A stretch of 64,000 bases of DNA, from assembly GCA_037444305.1 (NCBI GenBank), contig JBBIMP010000011.1, forward strand, positions 1 to 64,000, in the 5' to 3' direction. Below, one piece after another: positions 52,876 through 61,363 of this stretch. Below the pieces are notes generated by a model that ran no database searches, was not told the DNA's origin, and was given only the letters and a program-made list of their open reading frames with translations. Position 1 is the first letter of the stretch; each line of letters starts with the position of its first letter. The stretch is from JBBIMP01 sp037444305 (GTDB taxonomy: Bacteria > Acidobacteriota > UBA6911). The position numbers and the translations under genes are program-made.

Positions 52876-53658
52876 ATGCCTATGAAAATCGCTGTTTGCG
52901 CCAAATATGTTCCGGATACAGCAATCAAGGTGAAGGTCGCACCCGGCGCCAAGGGTGTCGATGTCTCCGATGTCACGTTCGTTGTCAATCCCTATGACGA
53001 ATTTGCCCTGGAGGAGGCTCTCCAGATCAAGGAACGGATTGGGGGAGAAGTAGTGGTCATCGGGGCCGGGGGCGAGAAATCTACGGCGGGGCTGCGGACC
53101 TGCCTCGCCATGGGGGCGGATTCCGCGGTTCTCATCCAGGAGGAAGCGCTCGAGGGTGCGGACTCCAGCGCCGTCGGAGCAGCCCTGGCCAGGGTTTGTG
53201 CCGAGATCAAGCCGGACCTGATTTTCTTCGGCCGGCAGGCCATCGGCGTCGACAACGGGCAGGTGCCGGCGGTTGTGGCCGAAAAACTCGACCTTCCGCA
53301 GGTCTCCGTGGTAGTCAAACTGGAGCTGCAGGACGGCAAATTCAAAGCTGAGCGTGAGATCGAAGGCGCAAGGGAAATAGTGGAAGGTAGCCTGCCCGCC
53401 GTGATTACGGCCCAGAAGGGGCTGAATACGCCGAGGTATGCCTCGCTGAAGGGAATCATGGCGGCGAAAAAGAAGACGATCGAGATCCGAACCTTTGCCT
53501 CCCTCGGCATTAAACCCGAGGAGTTGAAGCCCAAGATTTCGGTGGAAGAGGTCATAATGCCGCCCGCCCGTCCGCCTGGGCAGGTTCTTACGGGCGATCC
53601 TGCGGAGACCGTGCCCCAACTCGTCAAGCTGCTGCACGAGGAGGCCAAGGTCATTTAG
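52876..53658 (+). CDS. etfB: Electron transfer flavoprotein beta subunit
   Basis: The 260-residue product starts MPMKIAVCAKYVPDT and has NPYDEFALEEAL, FFGRQAIGVDNGQVP and LPAVITAQKGLNTPRYASLKGIM (parts), all EtfB features, including AMP-binding determinants. It pairs with etfA 48 bases downstream to shuttle electrons from acyl-CoA dehydrogenases to the quinone pool, which fits fatty-acid oxidation or reductive metabolism. No dehydrogenase is nearby. Confidence 0.96.
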   Translation: MPMKIAVCAKYVPDTAIKVKVAPGAKGVDVSDVTFVVNPYDEFALEEALQIKERIGGEVVVIGAGGEKSTAGLRTCLAMGADSAVLIQEEALEGADSSAVGAALARVCAEIKPDLIFFGRQAIGVDNGQVPAVVAEKLDLPQVSVVVKLELQDGKFKAEREIEGAREIVEGSLPAVITAQKGLNTPRYASLKGIMAAKKKTIEIRTFASLGIKPEELKPKISVEEVIMPPARPPGQVLTGDPAETVPQLVKLLHEEAKVI

Positions 53659-53706
53659 TGCGCCGGATCCAGGGATAAAACTGAAATATGAACGGGGGAA
53701 ATTCAA

Positions 53707-54690
53707 ATGGCCCAGGGAATATTGGTCATCATTGAGGAGCGGCAGGGAACTGTAAAGAAACCATCATTGGAGGCCCTCGCGGCTGCGCGCGGAATGGCCG
53801 ACGGACTCCAGGAGCAGGTGACGGCGCTTCGCCTCGGGAGCGGTCCCTGCTCGGCGGACCTGGCCCACTACGGCGCCGACAGGATCGTCGAGACCGAACA
53901 CCCGCTGCTTTCGTTCTATTCGCCGGAAGGCTTCACGGCAGCGGCAGCGCAGTATGCACAGAAGATGCAACCCAGGATCATCCTGGGATCGTCGAGCGCC
54001 ATGGGAAGGGACTTTTTGCCTCGGTTGGCCGAGCGCCTGGGGGTGGGGCTGGCCCAGGATTGCATCGAGGCCCGGCTGGTTGGGGACAAGCAATTCGAGT
54101 GCGTTCGCCCCATTTATGCCGGAAAGGCATTGGCCCGCGTGAGGCCCACCGGTGTTCCCGCGATGGCCACGCTTCGGCCCAACGTCTTCTCTCCCGGTGC
54201 GCCGGACGATGGCCGCAAGGCCGAAAGAGTGTCGTTCAGCCCCGAGATCACGGAAGATGGCATCCGTGCGCGCGTGACCGGTGTGACGGCCTCCGAGGGA
54301 CAGAAGGTGGAACTTACCGAGGCCGACATAATCGTCTCCGGCGGCCGCGGCGTGAAAGCGCCTGAAAACTTCGGCGTCATTCAGGAACTCGCGGATGCTT
54401 TTGGCGGCGCGATGGGAGCTTCCCGGGCGGCGGTGGATGCCGGGTGGATCGGCCACCAGCACCAGGTAGGGCAGACCGGCAAAACCGTTTCTCCGACGCT
54501 TTACGTCGCCTGCGGCATCAGCGGCGCGATCCAGCACCTTGCAGGGATGTCCTCCTCCAAATACATCGTCGCGATCAACAAGGATCCCGAGGCTCCCATC
54601 TTCAAGGTGGCGGACTATGGTATTGTCGGCGACCTGTTCGAAGTCGTACCCGCGTTGACGGAAGCGGTGAAAAAGCACAAATCCCGATAG
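53707..54690 (+). CDS. etfA: Electron transfer flavoprotein alpha subunit
   Basis: This 327-residue protein has the EtfA C-terminal FAD domain: VSGGRGVKAPENF, GWIGHQHQVGQTGKTVSP (parts), YVACGISGAIQHLAGM, AINKDPEAPIFKVADYGIVGD. It forms the flavin-containing heterodimer with EtfB. It starts at ATG 53707, with GGGGGAAA upstream. After its stop lies a 17-base palindrome and then the PgpH remnant. Confidence 0.96.
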   Translation: MAQGILVIIEERQGTVKKPSLEALAAARGMADGLQEQVTALRLGSGPCSADLAHYGADRIVETEHPLLSFYSPEGFTAAAAQYAQKMQPRIILGSSSAMGRDFLPRLAERLGVGLAQDCIEARLVGDKQFECVRPIYAGKALARVRPTGVPAMATLRPNVFSPGAPDDGRKAERVSFSPEITEDGIRARVTGVTASEGQKVELTEADIIVSGGRGVKAPENFGVIQELADAFGGAMGASRAAVDAGWIGHQHQVGQTGKTVSPTLYVACGISGAIQHLAGMSSSKYIVAINKDPEAPIFKVADYGIVGDLFEVVPALTEAVKKHKSR

Positions 54691-54750
54691 CCGAACCGTC
54701 CCGGCCCCGGGCCCCTGCCGAGGTGGCGTGCAGCCCGTGAGTGGGGCCTG

Positions 54751-54767
54751 CCCGGCCCAGGGCCGGG
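54751..54767. other. Perfect 17-base palindrome after etfA
   Basis: CCCGGCCC-A-GGGCCGGG at 54751-54767 is symmetrical around one base. No T-tract follows, so it is not an ordinary intrinsic terminator. It may be an operator or a GC-rich termination structure between etfA and the next promoter. Confidence 0.4.
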
Positions 54768-54816
54768 GAAGGACCGGGCGGCCGGGGCCGGCGGAGCCCC
54801 GACCCGCGATCCGTGA

Positions 54817-54822
54817 TATACT
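54817..54822 (+). promoter_or_regulatory. Candidate -10 box before the PgpH remnant
   Basis: TATACT at 54817-54822 lies 23 bases before ATG 54846. The -35 region is GC-rich and weak. If real, the shortened gene still has its own promoter. Confidence 0.4.
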
Positions 54823-54845
54823 GCGGACTCCTGCGCGGGGGAGAA

Positions 54846-55454
54846 ATGCCTGCAAACGGGAAATTTGCACGGAAAGAGCGGGCGCCCAGGGCAGGGTATC
54901 GCAAGTCCTTCGACCATCTCCGCGCGGGTCTGACGGGAACCGATCTGGGCATTGGCCTGGCCGCCGCAATTCTGATCTCAGCGCTCCTGCTGGGTTATCG
55001 TTTCCAGTTCATTCCTGATATGGTGCTCATTGGAACCCGGATCATGACCTATTTTTGTCAGAAGGCGATGGACACTTTGGACAGCAAGAGGGCTGAGATT
55101 GCGGAAGCCGAATTCCGCTATCCCGGGCCCAAGCCGCAATGCAAAGAAGCTGCTATCCTGATGATGGCCGATTCTGTGGAGGCGGCCTCCCGAACCCTCA
55201 AAGAACCTTCGGCGGCGCAGATCCGCGGAATGATCGACGGGATCGTGGAGGCAATCGTGGAGGACGATCAGTTCGATGATTGCGACATCACGATGAAGGA
55301 AATCCGCCTGGCCAAGGAGAGCTTTCTGAAGATTCTGACGGGCGTCTACCACCGCCGCATCGATTACCCGGGCTATGACTTCAAACTCGTCGGCAGCAAG
55401 GAACAAAAAATCGGGACTCCGGGTCCAAGTCCTAAACCGGCAAAGGCGGTATGA
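54846..55454 (+). pseudogene. Internally deleted 7TM-HD phosphodiesterase (PgpH-type)
   Basis: The frame encodes 202 residues. Residues 1-60 have a basic cytosolic start and one transmembrane helix (about 34-53), as at the N-terminus of PgpH-type proteins. From about residue 64 the sequence matches the end of the PgpH HD domain: RIMTYFCQKAMD, AEAEFRYPGPKPQ, ILMMADSVEAASRTL, QFDDCDITMKEI and GVYHRRIDYPG. The periplasmic domain, six membrane helices and the metal-binding HD histidines, roughly 500-550 residues, are missing. The two ends join in frame near 55030. Position before ybeY supports the identity. It cannot hydrolyse c-di-AMP. Confidence 0.8.
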
Positions 55455-55878
55455 GATTCGGGCTGCCGCGGTGGAGACTGTCTGCCGGGCGACCCTGGAG
55501 TCGGCGGATAAGGCGGAGGGCATGCTCACCGTGGTTTTCGTCGGGCCGCGCAAGATGCGGGCACTCAACCGCCGTTATCGGAATAGAGACTGCGCCACCG
55601 ACGTGCTCAGCTTCTCTTACGGGGAGGAAATTGTGGAGGGGCGACCCTGCCTGGGCGAGGTCGTGATCGCGCCGCACATCGCCTGGGAGAATGCGGAGCA
55701 ATTCGGCCAGGAACCGGCCTCGGAGGTGGTCCGGCTCCTGGTACACGGGATTCTGCACCTGCTCGGGCACGATCATGAGAGCGACGGTGGAGAGATGAAC
55801 CGCATCCAGCGCCGGTTGCTCCGCGCCGTGCGAACGCGTGCCTTCCCAGCGCCTGCGAAGCCGAGGGCAGGACCATGA
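55375..55878 (+). CDS. ybeY: Endoribonuclease YbeY (rRNA maturation factor)
   Basis: The 167-residue protein has the zinc-binding motif HGILHLLGHDHESDGGEM near residue 125, and CATDVLSFSYGEE typical of YbeY. It processes the 3' end of 16S rRNA and takes part in ribosome quality control. ATG 55375 overlaps the end of the PgpH remnant by 80 bases and gives a basic leader; the family start is uncertain. The CorC-like gene overlaps its stop by four bases. Confidence 0.93.
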   Translation: MTSNSSAARNKKSGLRVQVLNRQRRYEIRAAAVETVCRATLESADKAEGMLTVVFVGPRKMRALNRRYRNRDCATDVLSFSYGEEIVEGRPCLGEVVIAPHIAWENAEQFGQEPASEVVRLLVHGILHLLGHDHESDGGEMNRIQRRLLRAVRTRAFPAPAKPRAGP

Positions 55879-57155
55879 CACTCCTGTACCTGGAACTGCT
55901 GGTAGTTGCCTTGTGCCTCGGCGCGCTGCTTTACCTCTCGCTGATCGAATCCGCGGCGGCCCAGTCGAGCCCTCTCAGCCTGAGGACGATGCTGGAGAGG
56001 GAGGAGCGGGAAGTGCCGGAGCTTCTGCACAAAGCGCTCGAAGACAGGATGGAGTTCCTCATTCCGCTCCATTTCGGCGCGCAGGCAGCCTTTATCACGG
56101 CGATCGTTCTGCTCACGCACATCATACTGACGCGCTGGCCGGTGTGGGGCCTGGCCTACTCCCTGGCGTGCGTTTTCGTGCTCTCTATCGTCTTCCGGCA
56201 ACTCCTCCCCAGGCTGCTGACGCAGAACAATCCCGAATCGAAGCTGGCATCCCTGCTGGCGGCTGCCGGACCGCTGTACGCCGTTCTCCGGTTTCTCGCC
56301 TTCCCGCTCGCGGGCGTCCTCAAAATCTTCAGGGGATTCCACGCGGACCCGAGGCAGGCGGCGGACCCGGAAAGCAGCGAGGCCACGGAGGAGGAGATCC
56401 AGGCCTACCTGGACATCGGGGAGGATGAGGGGATCATCGAGGAGGAGGACAGCAAGCTGATCCAATCGGTTGTGGAATTCGGCGACACGCTCGTCCGGGA
56501 GGTCATGACCCCCAGGACGCTGATTGTGGCCTGCAGCGAGACCGCGTCGATCGGGGAGCTGCGGGACACGATGGTCAATCACCGCCACTCCCGCATTCCG
56601 ATCTATCGGGGCGATATCGACCATATCATAGGAATCGCCTACATCCGGCAGCTCCTGGCCCAGTACACGCAAGGGCGGGAATCGGATGCCATTGCGAACC
56701 TCATCCAGCCTGCCCTGTTTGTTCCGGAGACCAAGCGTGTTTCCGCCCTGCTGAAGGAACTGCAGGAACGGGGAGGTCATGCGGCAATCGTCATCGACGA
56801 GTACGGGGGGGTCGCCGGCATGGTGACGCTGGAGGACCTGCTCGAGGAGATAGTCGGGGAAATCCGCGATGAGGATCAGGCCAAGATCAGCGAGATCGTG
56901 GAGGAAGGACCCCGGAGTTTCGTCTTTCGCGGCAGCACGGAGCTTTACCGCCTCGAAGAGCTGGCCGGCAGGAAGTTCGACGGGATCGAAGCCTCAACCG
57001 TGGCCGGGCTGATAACCGCGTTCCTGGGCAGGGTTCCCTCCCCGGGCGAGGAGTTCGACCTGGAGGGGCTGCGCATCCAAGTGCTCGATGCCGACCGCAA
57101 GCGGGTGCGCAGGGTCCGTTTCCAGTTCCCGTCCCCCGCCGCACCGCCGGAGTAG
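55875..57155 (+). CDS. CNNM/CorC-HlyC family protein with CBS domains
   Basis: The 426-residue product has an N-terminal membrane part with several hydrophobic helices (residues 4-150). A CBS pair follows (EVMTPRTLIVACSETASIGELRDTM and RIPIYRGDIDHIIGIAYIR, in parts), then the CorC/HlyC C-terminal domain with GLITAFLGRVPSPGEEFDLEG (parts). Such proteins are linked to magnesium or cobalt efflux. Neighbourhood ybeY-corC is widespread. ribD starts seven bases after its stop. Confidence 0.9.
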   Translation: MTLLYLELLVVALCLGALLYLSLIESAAAQSSPLSLRTMLEREEREVPELLHKALEDRMEFLIPLHFGAQAAFITAIVLLTHIILTRWPVWGLAYSLACVFVLSIVFRQLLPRLLTQNNPESKLASLLAAAGPLYAVLRFLAFPLAGVLKIFRGFHADPRQAADPESSEATEEEIQAYLDIGEDEGIIEEEDSKLIQSVVEFGDTLVREVMTPRTLIVACSETASIGELRDTMVNHRHSRIPIYRGDIDHIIGIAYIRQLLAQYTQGRESDAIANLIQPALFVPETKRVSALLKELQERGGHAAIVIDEYGGVAGMVTLEDLLEEIVGEIRDEDQAKISEIVEEGPRSFVFRGSTELYRLEELAGRKFDGIEASTVAGLITAFLGRVPSPGEEFDLEGLRIQVLDADRKRVRRVRFQFPSPAAPPE

Positions 57156-57162
57156 GTCACGC

Positions 57163-58350
57163 ATGCGCGCCTCCGACCACCGCTTCATGCGGCTCGCGAT
57201 CAGCCTGGGAAAGAAGGGCATCGGTCTGGCCAGCCCGAATCCGCCGGTGGGTTGCGTGATCGTACGCGACGGGCAGGTAATCGGGCGAGGCTGGCACGAT
57301 TACTCTGCCGTGGCGCATGCGGAAACCGTTGCGTTGCGCGAGGCTGGGCGACCTGCCCGCGGGGCCACTGCCTACGTGACGCTCGAGCCCTGCTCCCACC
57401 AGGGACGCACGCCCCCCTGCGCCAGAGCGCTGGTCGATGCGGGGATTCGGAGGGTTTGCGCGGCCATGACCGATCCCAGCGCCAAGGTCGCCGGCAGGGG
57501 GCTGGACTACCTGCGCTTCCGAGGTGTGGAGGTGCAGGCAGGGCTTCTGGCGGAAGAGGCCGCTCCCCTGATCGAGCCCTTCGCCTGCCACTCCCGAACG
57601 GGGAGGCCGCTGGTGGTGGCAAAGGCGGGCATGTCGCTCGACGGCCGGATCGCCACGGCGGTCAAGGCCGGGGTGCGTATCACCGGCGAGGAAGCCAATC
57701 GCCTGACCCACTCTCTGCGACTGCAAATGGATGCGATACTGGTGGGAATCGAAACGGTCCTGTCCGATGATCCCGAGCTCACCTACCGCGGAGATGAGCC
57801 CAAAGGACGGCCCCTGCTGCGGGTGGTCCTGGACAGCCGCCTGCGCATGCCTGCGGGATGCCGCCTCGCAAAGGGCGCATCGGAAGGGCCGGTAATCGTC
57901 TTCTGCGGCACCGCGGCGCCGGCGGCCGGGCGGCGAAGGCTGGAAAAGGCGGGCGTCGAGGTAATCCCTGTCGGCAAGAGGCGGGGGCGTCTCGATCCTC
58001 TGCGAATCCTGAAGGTGCTCGGGCAGAGGGACGTGCTGGGCCTCCTCGTCGAAGGCGGGGGCGAGATCCACTGGTCTTTCCTGGAGGAACGGCTGGTGGA
58101 CAAATTCTATTTCATGATTGCGCCGGTCATCCTGGGCGGCGGAAAAGCCACCTCGGCCGTCGGTGGGAAAGGCTACCCTCGGATAGAATCCGCGCCGAGG
58201 TTCGCCATCTCGCGGGTATCCAAATTGGGATCCGATCTCGTGCTGGAGGCGTATCCGTCCTATTCGAAATCTATCCTCTCCCCGTGGCAAGCGTCAGGAG
58301 TTCCTCCATCCGTCGGGCAAGGCTCCTCGCAGTCATCAGCGACGAGATAA
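57163..58350 (+). CDS. ribD: Bifunctional riboflavin biosynthesis protein RibD
   Basis: The product is 395 residues from ATG 57163. The N-terminal deaminase has the zinc sites HAETVALREAG and PCSHQGRTPPC; the C-terminal reductase has AKAGMSLDGRIAT, GVETVLSDDPELTYR (as GIETVL) and LLVEGGGEIHWSFL. It performs the second and third riboflavin steps. Its last 80 bases overlap the 3' end of thiE on the other strand, giving an extra tail of about 25 residues. No other rib gene is adjacent. Confidence 0.95.
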   Translation: MRASDHRFMRLAISLGKKGIGLASPNPPVGCVIVRDGQVIGRGWHDYSAVAHAETVALREAGRPARGATAYVTLEPCSHQGRTPPCARALVDAGIRRVCAAMTDPSAKVAGRGLDYLRFRGVEVQAGLLAEEAAPLIEPFACHSRTGRPLVVAKAGMSLDGRIATAVKAGVRITGEEANRLTHSLRLQMDAILVGIETVLSDDPELTYRGDEPKGRPLLRVVLDSRLRMPAGCRLAKGASEGPVIVFCGTAAPAAGRRRLEKAGVEVIPVGKRRGRLDPLRILKVLGQRDVLGLLVEGGGEIHWSFLEERLVDKFYFMIAPVILGGGKATSAVGGKGYPRIESAPRFAISRVSKLGSDLVLEAYPSYSKSILSPWQASGVPPSVGQGSSQSSATR

Positions 58351-58903
58351 TCGCGGCGCTGGCAGCGCCCGCAGCCAGAACTGCGGGAAGGTTTGGGGCG
58401 CCGATTCCGCCGATGGCCACGACCGGATGCGGGCTTTCACGGCATGCCCTCGAGAGATTGTCCAACCCTGTTGCGGGGGTGGGAGCGTCTTTGGACGAGG
58501 TTGGGAAAACGGGCCCAAATCCCAGGTACTCAACCGGAAGATCCCGCGCCTTTCTTACCTGGTGGAGCGAGTGCGTCGAGAAGCCGATGATGCGGCCGGG
58601 ACCGAGGACCGACCTCGCAGCCGCCGGGGGAAGATCGTCCTGCCCCAGGTGGACACCGGCGGCCTTGCTGCAAAGTGTCAGGTCGCACCGGTCATTGACG
58701 ATCAGGCAGATTCCGCGCGCCACCGCATAGTCGACGCAGCGGCGGATGTCCTGGAGCAGTTCCCCCACGGGCGTTTCCTTGTCCCTGATCTGGACGAGGG
58801 TTGCGCCGCCCCTGGCGAGTTCCCGGAGGATCTCCAGGTGACTCCGGCGCCCGGAGAGCGCTTTGTCGGTGATCGGATAGACCGGGGGGAGTGTGAAGGG
58901 CAT
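58271..58903 (-). CDS. thiE: Thiamine-phosphate synthase
   Basis: The 210-residue enzyme joins the thiazole and pyrimidine parts of thiamine. It has VYPITDKAL, TLVQIRDKETP with the conserved lysine region, GICLIVNDRCDLTL, GVHLGQDDLP and YLGFGPVFPTSSK. GGIGAPNL is the phosphate loop. It is five bases after accC on the minus strand, so probably in the accBC transcript. Its 3' end overlaps ribD. Confidence 0.94.
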   Translation of the reverse strand: MPFTLPPVYPITDKALSGRRSHLEILRELARGGATLVQIRDKETPVGELLQDIRRCVDYAVARGICLIVNDRCDLTLCSKAAGVHLGQDDLPPAAARSVLGPGRIIGFSTHSLHQVRKARDLPVEYLGFGPVFPTSSKDAPTPATGLDNLSRACRESPHPVVAIGGIGAPNLPAVLAAGAASAAIISSLMTARSLARRMEELLTLATGRG

Positions 58904-58908
58904 CGGGG

Positions 58909-60249
58909 CTAGGACCGGCGGAAATGCTCCAGGAACCGCGTCGTCATCCTGCCGGCGCGGAAATCGGGATCGCGCAGGATTGCCTGGTGCAGGCGAATCG
59001 TGGTTTTCACCCCCTCCACCACTGTCATTTCGAGTGCCCGCTGCATCCGGTTGATGGTCTCTTCGCGGGTCCGGGCATTCGTGATCAGCTTTGCCACCAG
59101 CGAGTCGTAGTGCGGCGTGATCATGTACTCGCTATAGGCGGCGGTGTCGATGCGTACCCCGAAACCCGAAGGGGGATGAAAAGCCGTGATCCTGCCCGGA
59201 GACGGCAGGTAGGTGTCCGGGCACTCGGCGTTGATGCGGCATTCCATAGAATGGCCGCGGAATACGATGTCTTCCTGACGGTAACCCAGTTGCTCGCCCG
59301 CCGCGATCCTGATCTGCTCCTTGACCAGGTCGATGCCCGTGATCATCTCCGTCACCGGGTGTTCCACCTGTATCCGTGTGTTCATCTCCATGAAATAATA
59401 CTTGCCCTTGTCATCAAAGATGAACTCCAGCGTGCCGGCATTGGCGTAGTTGACGCTGCGGACCGCTTCGACCGCCCTCCTGCCGACTTCATCCCGCATC
59501 TGGGGAGTCAGAAACGGTGAGGGCGCTTCCTCGATGAGTTTTTGATACCGGCGCTGGATGGAGCACTCACGTTCGCCCAGATGGACCACATTCCCATAGT
59601 TGTCTGCCAGCATCTGAAACTCAATGTGCCTGGCTGCCGGCAGGTATTTCTCCAGGTAGACCTCGGAGGAGCCGAAGGCGGCAAGGGCTTCGTTTTGAGC
59701 TATTTCCAGAGCCATCGGCAGTTCGGATTGGGAATTGACGATCCGCATTCCTTTTCCACCGCCGCCCGCCGCAGCCTTGAGAATCAGCGGGTAGCCGATC
59801 TCTTCACACACCGGGACGAGATCTGCCGGCGGGCCGCTGATCTTCCCTGTTCCTGGAATAATGGGCAGCCCGGTCTCCTTCATCGTAGTGCGGGCGACGT
59901 CCTTATCTCCCATCAGCCTTATGACTTCCGGGGAAGGACCGATGAAGGTGAGGCCGCAGGCCTCGCACACGGTCGCGAAGTGAGCGCTTTCTGCCAGGAA
60001 ACCGTAACCCGGGTGGATCGCGTCGGCGTTGGTGATCTCCGCAGCGCTGATCACGGCCTCGATGTTCAGATAGCTGTCGCGGCTCGGCGGCGGCCCAATG
60101 CAGATGGCCTCATCGGCAAAACGCACATGCAGAGAATTCTGATCGGCCTGGGAGTATATCGCGACTGTGGGAATGCCGAGCTCTTTACAGGCACAGATGA
60201 TCCGGAGGGCTATTTCACCCCGGTTGGCAATGAGGATTTTATTGAACAT
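58909..60249 (-). CDS. accC: Acetyl-CoA carboxylase biotin carboxylase subunit
   Basis: This 446-residue ATP-grasp enzyme carboxylates biotin on AccB. It starts MFNKILIANRGEIALRI and has HPGYGFLAE, the glycine-rich loop KAAAGGGGKGMRIV, ERECSIQRRYQKLIEEAPS and MEMNTRIQVEHPVTEMITGID (parts). Length matches AccC (about 450). It is 15 bases after accB and is followed by thiE. Confidence 0.97.
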   Translation of the reverse strand: MFNKILIANRGEIALRIICACKELGIPTVAIYSQADQNSLHVRFADEAICIGPPPSRDSYLNIEAVISAAEITNADAIHPGYGFLAESAHFATVCEACGLTFIGPSPEVIRLMGDKDVARTTMKETGLPIIPGTGKISGPPADLVPVCEEIGYPLILKAAAGGGGKGMRIVNSQSELPMALEIAQNEALAAFGSSEVYLEKYLPAARHIEFQMLADNYGNVVHLGERECSIQRRYQKLIEEAPSPFLTPQMRDEVGRRAVEAVRSVNYANAGTLEFIFDDKGKYYFMEMNTRIQVEHPVTEMITGIDLVKEQIRIAAGEQLGYRQEDIVFRGHSMECRINAECPDTYLPSPGRITAFHPPSGFGVRIDTAAYSEYMITPHYDSLVAKLITNARTREETINRMQRALEMTVVEGVKTTIRLHQAILRDPDFRAGRMTTRFLEHFRRS

Positions 60250-60264
60250 AGGGCCTTCTGCCGC

Positions 60265-60753
60265 CTACCTGCGGAGGATGATGCCGAACAGCTTCTGCCC
60301 GTACTCAACCGGCTGTCCGTTCTCGACGTATATGCGCGCGACTTCGCCCGCAATGTCGGAGGGAATCTCGTTCATGAGCTTCATGGCTTCCACGATGCAG
60401 AGGATTGTGCCCTCCTCGACCAGAGAGCCGATCTTGACGAAGTACTCTGTTCCCGGCGCCGGTGTTCTATAGAAGGTGCCCACGATGGGTGATGTGATGA
60501 CGTGAAGGTTCTCGTCCTTCTCCTCGGAAATCCCCGCGACCGGTGGTGCAAGCAGTGGTGCCACGGCCGGGCCCGCTACGGGTGGGATCAGGGTTGCCGA
60601 AACCTGTGTCGGCTGGGTTGCGAGCGGAGCTTCCTCCTTCGCCGAAAACCCTCTCTTGATTTTGACCCTGGTGCCGGTGTGCTCCAGCTCGAAGCTGGAG
60701 ATGTCGCTTTGCAGGATCTCCTGTATCAGATCTTTGACCTCTTTGATGTTCAT
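60265..60753 (-). CDS. accB: Biotin carboxyl carrier protein of acetyl-CoA carboxylase
   Basis: The 162-residue product starts at ATG 60753 (MNIKEVKDLIQEI). A proline/alanine linker (residues about 48-75) leads to a biotinyl domain with the target lysine K125 in VEAMKLMNEI and the start of the domain HVITSPIVGTFYRTP. An in-frame start at 60894 adds an atypical leader. AccB carries the carboxyl group made by AccC, 15 bases downstream. Confidence 0.97.
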   Translation of the reverse strand: MNIKEVKDLIQEILQSDISSFELEHTGTRVKIKRGFSAKEEAPLATQPTQVSATLIPPVAGPAVAPLLAPPVAGISEEKDENLHVITSPIVGTFYRTPAPGTEYFVKIGSLVEEGTILCIVEAMKLMNEIPSDIAGEVARIYVENGQPVEYGQKLFGIILRR

Positions 60754-60997
60754 AGTCGATTTGTTGCGTCCCGTGATTAGATTTCGGTGCAGCCGGCCTC
60801 CGTTGGCCGTCTCTGCGGCGGCCCCCGGCTCATCCAAAAGCGCAATAATACCAGCAATCGGATCGGCGGTCATGCGATTCCTGCCGGCGCGCACGGGACC
60901 GACCGCGCGCGGCAGGGGGAAGATGGACGGCGGGACCGGCGGTGCGCCCGGACTGGAGGTTGTGTTCCGGGGGACTATGGATGCAGACCTTGCGGTC

Positions 60998-61357
60998 TCA
61001 GAAGGCGAGCTCGACCTGGATTTCCTGCCGAGCCCGCGAGATCTCGAAGAGGGCCTGTCCCGCGTGGGCCTCGTGTTCCAGCAGCATCAGGAGGAAATAG
61101 TCCGGCACAATCGTCTCCAAGAGGAGTTTTCCTTTTTCGGTAACGAGAATTGCAGCCTGCATGCTTCCGATCCCGGCGTTCGCCGAAGCTTTGCCGCAGG
61201 TTTTCAGGACGGCGGCAAATTCCGCCGCCAGCAGGTCGTCGCAATCCCTGCCGGCGGCGGTGTGCGCTTCCAGGAGGACGCCGTCCGTCCCTGCCAGGAT
61301 GACCCCGACCGTTCCCGGGACGCGGTCGGCCAGATTCCTCAGGAGGGTTTGGAACAT
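60998..61357 (-). CDS. Roadblock/LC7 domain protein
   Basis: The 119-residue protein has the roadblock/LC7 fold pattern: VILAGTDGVLLEAHT near residue 20, a helix DLLAAEFAAVLKT and the central ILVTEKGKLLLETIVPDYFLLMLL. MglB-type roadblock proteins regulate Ras-like GTPases such as MglA, which control polarity and type IV pili. It starts six bases after the pilQ stop, so a link to pilus function is inferred; no mglA is in the window. The 244 bases between it and accB hold no gene. Confidence 0.8.
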   Translation of the reverse strand: MFQTLLRNLADRVPGTVGVILAGTDGVLLEAHTAAGRDCDDLLAAEFAAVLKTCGKASANAGIGSMQAAILVTEKGKLLLETIVPDYFLLMLLEHEAHAGQALFEISRARQEIQVELAF

Positions 61358-61363
61358 CTCGGC

